A DNA stretch of 64,000 nt from DAIDKA01 sp036521075 (GTDB lineage Bacteria; Pseudomonadota; Gammaproteobacteria; Steroidobacterales; Steroidobacteraceae). The number at the start of each line of letters is the position of its first letter. Position 1 is the first letter of the stretch. Below are positions 60,745 through 64,000 of the stretch, piece by piece. The notes under the pieces were generated by a model. The model was not told the DNA's origin. It saw only the letters and a program-made list of their open reading frames with translations, and made no database searches. The position numbers and the translations under genes are program-made. The stretch lies in contig DATDIL010000068.1 of the NCBI GenBank assembly GCA_036521075.1, positions 1-64,000 of the forward strand, in the 5' to 3' direction.

Positions 60745-61623
60745 TTACCGCAGTACCCCGGAGTGGCGCAGTGCCCGCTCCAGCTGTGCCCGGAACGGCT
60801 CCGCCAGATCGGTCAGGGGCAGGCGTAATCCGGGTCCCATCAAACCCATGCGCGCCAGTGCCCACTTTGCCGGAATCGGGTTGGTCTCCAGGAACAATGC
60901 CTCATGCAGCGATGCAATCTGCGCATCCAGCGTGCGCGCACCTGCCGTATCCCCTTTCAATGCCGCGGCGATCATGGTGGCCATCGCGCGCGGGGCCACG
61001 TTGGCGGTCACGGAAATCACGCCTTGGGCGCCGGCCAGCACCACCTCGCATGCCGAGGCATCATCGCCGCTGAGCACCGCAAACGAAGCGGGCACCCGCT
61101 CCAGGATCTCCCGCACCCGTGACACCTGCGCCACGGCCTCTTTGACCGCGACAAGGCGCGGGAGTTGCGCGATCCGTCCCACCGTCCCCGGCAGCATGTC
61201 CACGGCGGTCCGCGACGGCACGTTGTAGGCGATCACCGGAACGCGCGAGGCGGCTGCCACCGCCTCATAGTGCCGGAACAGTCCCTCCTGCGTGGGCCGG
61301 TTATAGGCGGGCGTCACGATCAGCACGCCATCCACGGGCAACTGCGATACCCGGCGTACGCGCTCCACGGTAGCCGCCGTGCTGCTGGTGCCTGCCCCGG
61401 CGATGATCTGGAGCCGGCCCTTGGCCTGCTCGCAGGCACGTTGCGAGAGCTGCGCCAGCTCATCCTCCGACAAACTGGTGGACTCCCCGGTGGTGCCACC
61501 CACCACAATGCCGCTGGTGCCATTTTCGATGTGGAACTCGATCAGGCGCCCCCAGGCGGAAAAATCGAGTCCGCCATCGGCGTGCATGGGTGTGACTATT
61601 GCGACCAGACTGCCTGAAAACAT
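60745..61623 (-). CDS. dapA: 4-hydroxy-tetrahydrodipicolinate synthase
   Basis: First enzyme of the diaminopimelate/lysine branch, condensing pyruvate with aspartate semialdehyde. The 292-residue TIM barrel has VVGGTTGESTSLSEDELAQL (about 40-59). The active-site Tyr is in VPVIAYNVPSRTAVDMLPGT near 130-149 and the Schiff-base Lys is in PRLVAVKEAVAQV near 155-167. ATG start at 61623. dapB is found 47 kb away. It is divergent from gcvR, as in E. coli. Confidence 0.97.
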   Translation of the reverse strand: MFSGSLVAIVTPMHADGGLDFSAWGRLIEFHIENGTSGIVVGGTTGESTSLSEDELAQLSQRACEQAKGRLQIIAGAGTSSTAATVERVRRVSQLPVDGVLIVTPAYNRPTQEGLFRHYEAVAAASRVPVIAYNVPSRTAVDMLPGTVGRIAQLPRLVAVKEAVAQVSRVREILERVPASFAVLSGDDASACEVVLAGAQGVISVTANVAPRAMATMIAAALKGDTAGARTLDAQIASLHEALFLETNPIPAKWALARMGLMGPGLRLPLTDLAEPFRAQLERALRHSGVLR

Positions 61624-61812
61624 TCCAAAATCTAATCTTGCGGCGCGTGCGCGGAGCGCGCGATGGTACGAGGCACGGGCGGCCTGGGCAAGTTCGGATT
61701 TGGGACGCCGCAGGTGTCAAATCGCCTCGGTCGGCCCCGCGAGGCCCTCAGAGGCGGGCCGCCAAGGTCGCCTTGGGCGGGTGCAACCGGTACACTCGGT
61801 GCGCTTATTCGC

Positions 61813-62361
61813 ATGACGGCTCCCTCGAAGATGAAGCAACACCTCGCTGTATCAGCGATTGGCAGCGACCGGACCGGGATGGTCCACGAACTTACCCGGG
61901 TGATCACCGAGTGTGGGGGCAATATCAGCGAGAGCCGGATGGCGAACCTCGGCACCGAGTTCGCCATGCTGCTGCTTGTTTCGGGTAACTGGCACGCCCT
62001 GGCGAAGCTCGAAACCGAACTGAAGCGGCTGATGGAAACCAGCAACCTCTCAGTGCACCTGCGCCGCACGGAGCCGCGCAGCGCTCGCACCGACATGCTG
62101 CCCTACTCGATCGACGTCGTCTGCCTGGACCAGACCGGCATCGTTTCGGGGTTGTCGGGATTCTTCTCCACGCGCGGCATCGACATCGCCGAAGTGTCCA
62201 CCCGCAGCTATCCGGCAGCCCACACCGGAGCGCCGATGTTCTCGGTCCAGATGATCATCAATGTGCCAAGCCGTATCCATGTGTCGCACCTGCGCGAGGA
62301 GTTCATGGAGTTCTGTGACTCGCTGAACCTGGACGCGATACTCGAGCCGGTGAAGGCTTAA
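61813..62361 (+). CDS. gcvR: glycine cleavage system transcriptional repressor-like ACT protein
   Basis: GcvR-type protein made of two ACT domains; E. coli GcvR binds the activator GcvA when glycine is scarce. The 182-residue product starts at ATG 61813. Domain 1 contains AVSAIGSDRTGMVHELTRVI and CGGNISESRMANLGTEFAML. Domain 2 contains IDVVCLDQTGIVSGLSGFFS and GIDIAEVSTRSYPA. The 189 bp to dapA show no convincing promoter. It is 26 bp upstream of bcp, the dapA / gcvR-bcp order of E. coli. A gcvA homologue is not in the window. Confidence 0.88.
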   Translation: MTAPSKMKQHLAVSAIGSDRTGMVHELTRVITECGGNISESRMANLGTEFAMLLLVSGNWHALAKLETELKRLMETSNLSVHLRRTEPRSARTDMLPYSIDVVCLDQTGIVSGLSGFFSTRGIDIAEVSTRSYPAAHTGAPMFSVQMIINVPSRIHVSHLREEFMEFCDSLNLDAILEPVKA

Positions 62362-62387
62362 TCTAAGCGCTGCAGACGGACCACCCC

Positions 62388-62858
62388 ATGCCAAAGGTTG
62401 TATTGGACCGCAAGGTTCCCGAGTTCTCGCTGCCCGCCACCGGTGCGCAGCAATCCTGGAGCCTGGCGGCCGCAGCCGGTCGCAAACTCGTGATCTTCTT
62501 CTACCCCAAGGACATGACCAGCGGCTGCACCCTGGAGGCGCAGGGGTTTCGCGATCAGGTCGCCGCATTGCGCAAGGCCGGCACGGCGATCGTGGGCATC
62601 TCGCGCGACAGCCTCGCCTCACACGAGAAATTCTGTCTGAAGGAAAAGCTGCCCTACCCACTGCTGTCCGACGGCGATGAGAAGGTGTGCCGCCTGTTTG
62701 ATGTAATCCAGGAAAAATCCCTGTACGGGCGCAAGTACATGGGGATCGAACGCAGTACTTTTCTGATCGATACGCAAGGTTATCTGCGACGCGAATGGCG
62801 CAAGGTGAAGGTGAACGGACACGTGGAGGAAGTACTTGAAGCGGCGAAGTCTCTCTGA
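62388..62858 (+). CDS. bcp: thioredoxin-dependent peroxiredoxin Bcp/PrxQ
   Basis: Reduces hydrogen and organic peroxides. The 156-residue product has the peroxidatic Cys47 in FYPKDMTSGCTLEAQGFRDQ. The common PrxQ second cysteine five residues later is replaced by Gln, but Cys83 in SHEKFCLKEKLPYPLLSD is placed as the resolving cysteine reported for Xylella PrxQ. Other family features are IVGISRDSLASHEKF and GIERSTFLIDTQGYLRREWR. It follows gcvR by 26 bp. Confidence 0.95.
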   Translation: MPKVVLDRKVPEFSLPATGAQQSWSLAAAAGRKLVIFFYPKDMTSGCTLEAQGFRDQVAALRKAGTAIVGISRDSLASHEKFCLKEKLPYPLLSDGDEKVCRLFDVIQEKSLYGRKYMGIERSTFLIDTQGYLRREWRKVKVNGHVEEVLEAAKSL

Positions 62859-62889
62859 TCAACATCCCTCCGATGGCTCCGGCACGGCA

Positions 62890-64000
62890 ATGACTGGAAC
62901 AGCGGGCACGGACCGCGCCACGAGGCGCCTTTTCGTTCTGGACACCAACGTGCTGATGCACGATCCGACCTCGATATTCCGCTTCGAGGAGCACGACATC
63001 TACCTGCCCATGGTGGTGCTTGAGGAACTCGACGCCAACAAGAAGGGGCTGTCCGAAGCTTCGCGCAATGTCCGTCAGGCCAGTCGTTTCCTGGACGAGA
63101 TGATTCGCGATGCCACCAAGGAGCAGATCGATCAGGGGCTGCCTCTGCCGGCGGGGTATTCGGGCAACCACGGCAAGAAGGTCTCCACCGGGCGGCTGTT
63201 CTTCCAGACTCGCCCGCTGGGCGGGGCCACCCTGCCGGAAATACTCCCCGGGCACGGCGCGGACAACGCCATCCTCGCGCAAACCCTGCAGCTGCAGCGG
63301 GAGGCGCCGGCGGCCCGCGTCACACTGGTCTCCAAGGACATCAACCTGCGTATCAAGGGTGCCGTGCTCGGAGTGCACGTCGAGGATTACAACAGCGACA
63401 AGACGCTGGAAGACTCCGATGTCCTTTATTCCGGCATGACCGGCCTGCCTGCGGACTTCTGGGAACAGCATGGCAGGGACATGCGCTCCTGGAAGGAATC
63501 CGACCGTACGTTCTACGAAGTGACCGGGCCTGCCGTGCACGACTGGTTGCCCAATCTTGGCGTGTACGAAGATGCCGAGCACGGCATCGAGGGCATTGTG
63601 CGCAAGGTCGAGGGCGACACGGCGACACTGGAGTTGACCCGCGACTTTCGCAGCGACCGGCACAACATTTGGGGCGTGACGGCTCGCAACCGCGAGCAGA
63701 ACTTTGCCTTGAATCTGCTCATGGACCCGCAGATCGACCTGGTCACGCTGCTCGGACCGGCGGGCACGGGCAAGACCCTGCTGGCCCTCGCTGCGGGCCT
63801 GGTCCAGACCCTGGAGGCGAACCGCTTCATCGAGATCATCATGACCCGGGTCACGATCCCGCTGGGGGAGGACATCGGCTTCCTGCCGGGCACCGAGGAG
63901 GAAAAAATGGAGCCGTGGATGGGCGCTCTCATGGACAACCTCGAAGTGCTGACCCAAAGCCAGGAAGGGGGCAATTGGGGCCGGGCCGCGACCAATGACC
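62890..64000 (+). CDS. PIN-PhoH family ATPase (partial, runs off the window)
   Basis: Protein combining an N-terminal PIN nuclease domain with a C-terminal PhoH RecA-like ATPase. Such proteins act as RNA helicase/nucleases in the few cases studied. From ATG 62890 the first 370 residues are present. The PIN domain has RRLFVLDTNVLMHDP (Asp18), VVLEELDANKKG and the acidic residues of HGADNAILAQ. A linker with VHDWLPNLGVYED follows, then NIWGVTARNREQNFALNLLM and Walker A GPAGTGKT (289-296). The 3' end, including Walker B and the stop, lies beyond 64000. It begins 31 bp after bcp. Confidence 0.93.
   Translation, partial: MTGTAGTDRATRRLFVLDTNVLMHDPTSIFRFEEHDIYLPMVVLEELDANKKGLSEASRNVRQASRFLDEMIRDATKEQIDQGLPLPAGYSGNHGKKVSTGRLFFQTRPLGGATLPEILPGHGADNAILAQTLQLQREAPAARVTLVSKDINLRIKGAVLGVHVEDYNSDKTLEDSDVLYSGMTGLPADFWEQHGRDMRSWKESDRTFYEVTGPAVHDWLPNLGVYEDAEHGIEGIVRKVEGDTATLELTRDFRSDRHNIWGVTARNREQNFALNLLMDPQIDLVTLLGPAGTGKTLLALAAGLVQTLEANRFIEIIMTRVTIPLGEDIGFLPGTEEEKMEPWMGALMDNLEVLTQSQEGGNWGRAATND

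Noticed and set aside
62050..63957. 635-codon open frame on the minus strand
   Set aside because: Antisense to gcvR, bcp and the PIN-PhoH gene, all of which have clear motifs on the plus strand.

Overview
The window reads as chromosomal DNA of a GC-rich gammaproteobacterium. Three signs point that way: the gene order glmM-tpiA-secG-tRNA-Leu-nuoABC, the cluster hrcA-grpE-dnaK-dnaJ-dapB-carAB-greA, and the smpB/ratA-rnfH/bamE/fur/recN/nadK neighbourhood. The presence of hrcA, a PrxQ-like peroxiredoxin with cysteines 47 and 83, and abundant TTG/GTG starts suggest the Xanthomonadales/Nevskiales/Steroidobacter side of the class. This placement is inference; no rRNA is present to confirm it.

Region 1 (1-24 kb) is housekeeping. 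It holds the start of the complex I operon, protein export (secG), glycolysis (tpiA), cell-wall sugar and folate genes (glmM, folP), ftsH-rlmE, transcription and ribosome factors (greA, yhbY), carAB with a promoter and attenuator-like leader, dapB, the HrcA/GrpE/DnaK/DnaJ chaperone set, NAD kinase, RecN, Fur, BamE, RnfH, RatA and SmpB.

Region 2 (24-31.7 kb) is the most interesting part. The tmRNA gene (26570-27217) is split in its T-loop by a 294-nt group I intron, recognisable by its P1-P9 helices and terminal G. Immediately downstream, a sigma-70 promoter flanked and followed by three copies of a GTTAC-N2-GTAAC palindrome drives a six-gene operon. The operon matches E. coli yjfI-J-K-L-M-C: DUF2170, PspA-like, DUF2491, DUF350, DUF1190 and a glutathionylspermidine-synthase-like ATP-grasp enzyme. 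It is a candidate envelope-stress or peptide-ligation system, and its first protein carries an extra basic, possibly DNA-binding, N-terminus that could read the palindromes.

Region 3 (31.7-52 kb) is accessory metabolism. It contains a GH8 oligosaccharide hydrolase with a hexuronate-type MFS porter and a PQQ/heme dehydrogenase, an O-methyltransferase divergent from a p-cresol/vanillyl-alcohol-type flavoprotein plus cytochrome c, ppsR/ppsA, an E1alpha/E1beta/free-lipoyl-domain cluster, trehalose phosphatase, a MarR regulator, N-carbamoylputrescine amidase, a glycolate-oxidase-like flavoprotein, a DsbA-fold protein and a Gfo/Idh/MocA dehydrogenase. A periplasmic trehalase lies further upstream at 24.8 kb.

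Region 4 (52-64 kb) returns to housekeeping. It carries the Prc protease, YqiB, Orn, RsgA, and the chain tRNA-Ser, 4.5S RNA, dnaX, ybaB, recR. These are followed by dapA with a tiny BamC-like lipoprotein, then gcvR, bcp and a PIN-PhoH ATPase cut by the window end. No stretch longer than about 275 bp lacks a gene. No rRNA, CRISPR array, transposase or prophage gene was seen.
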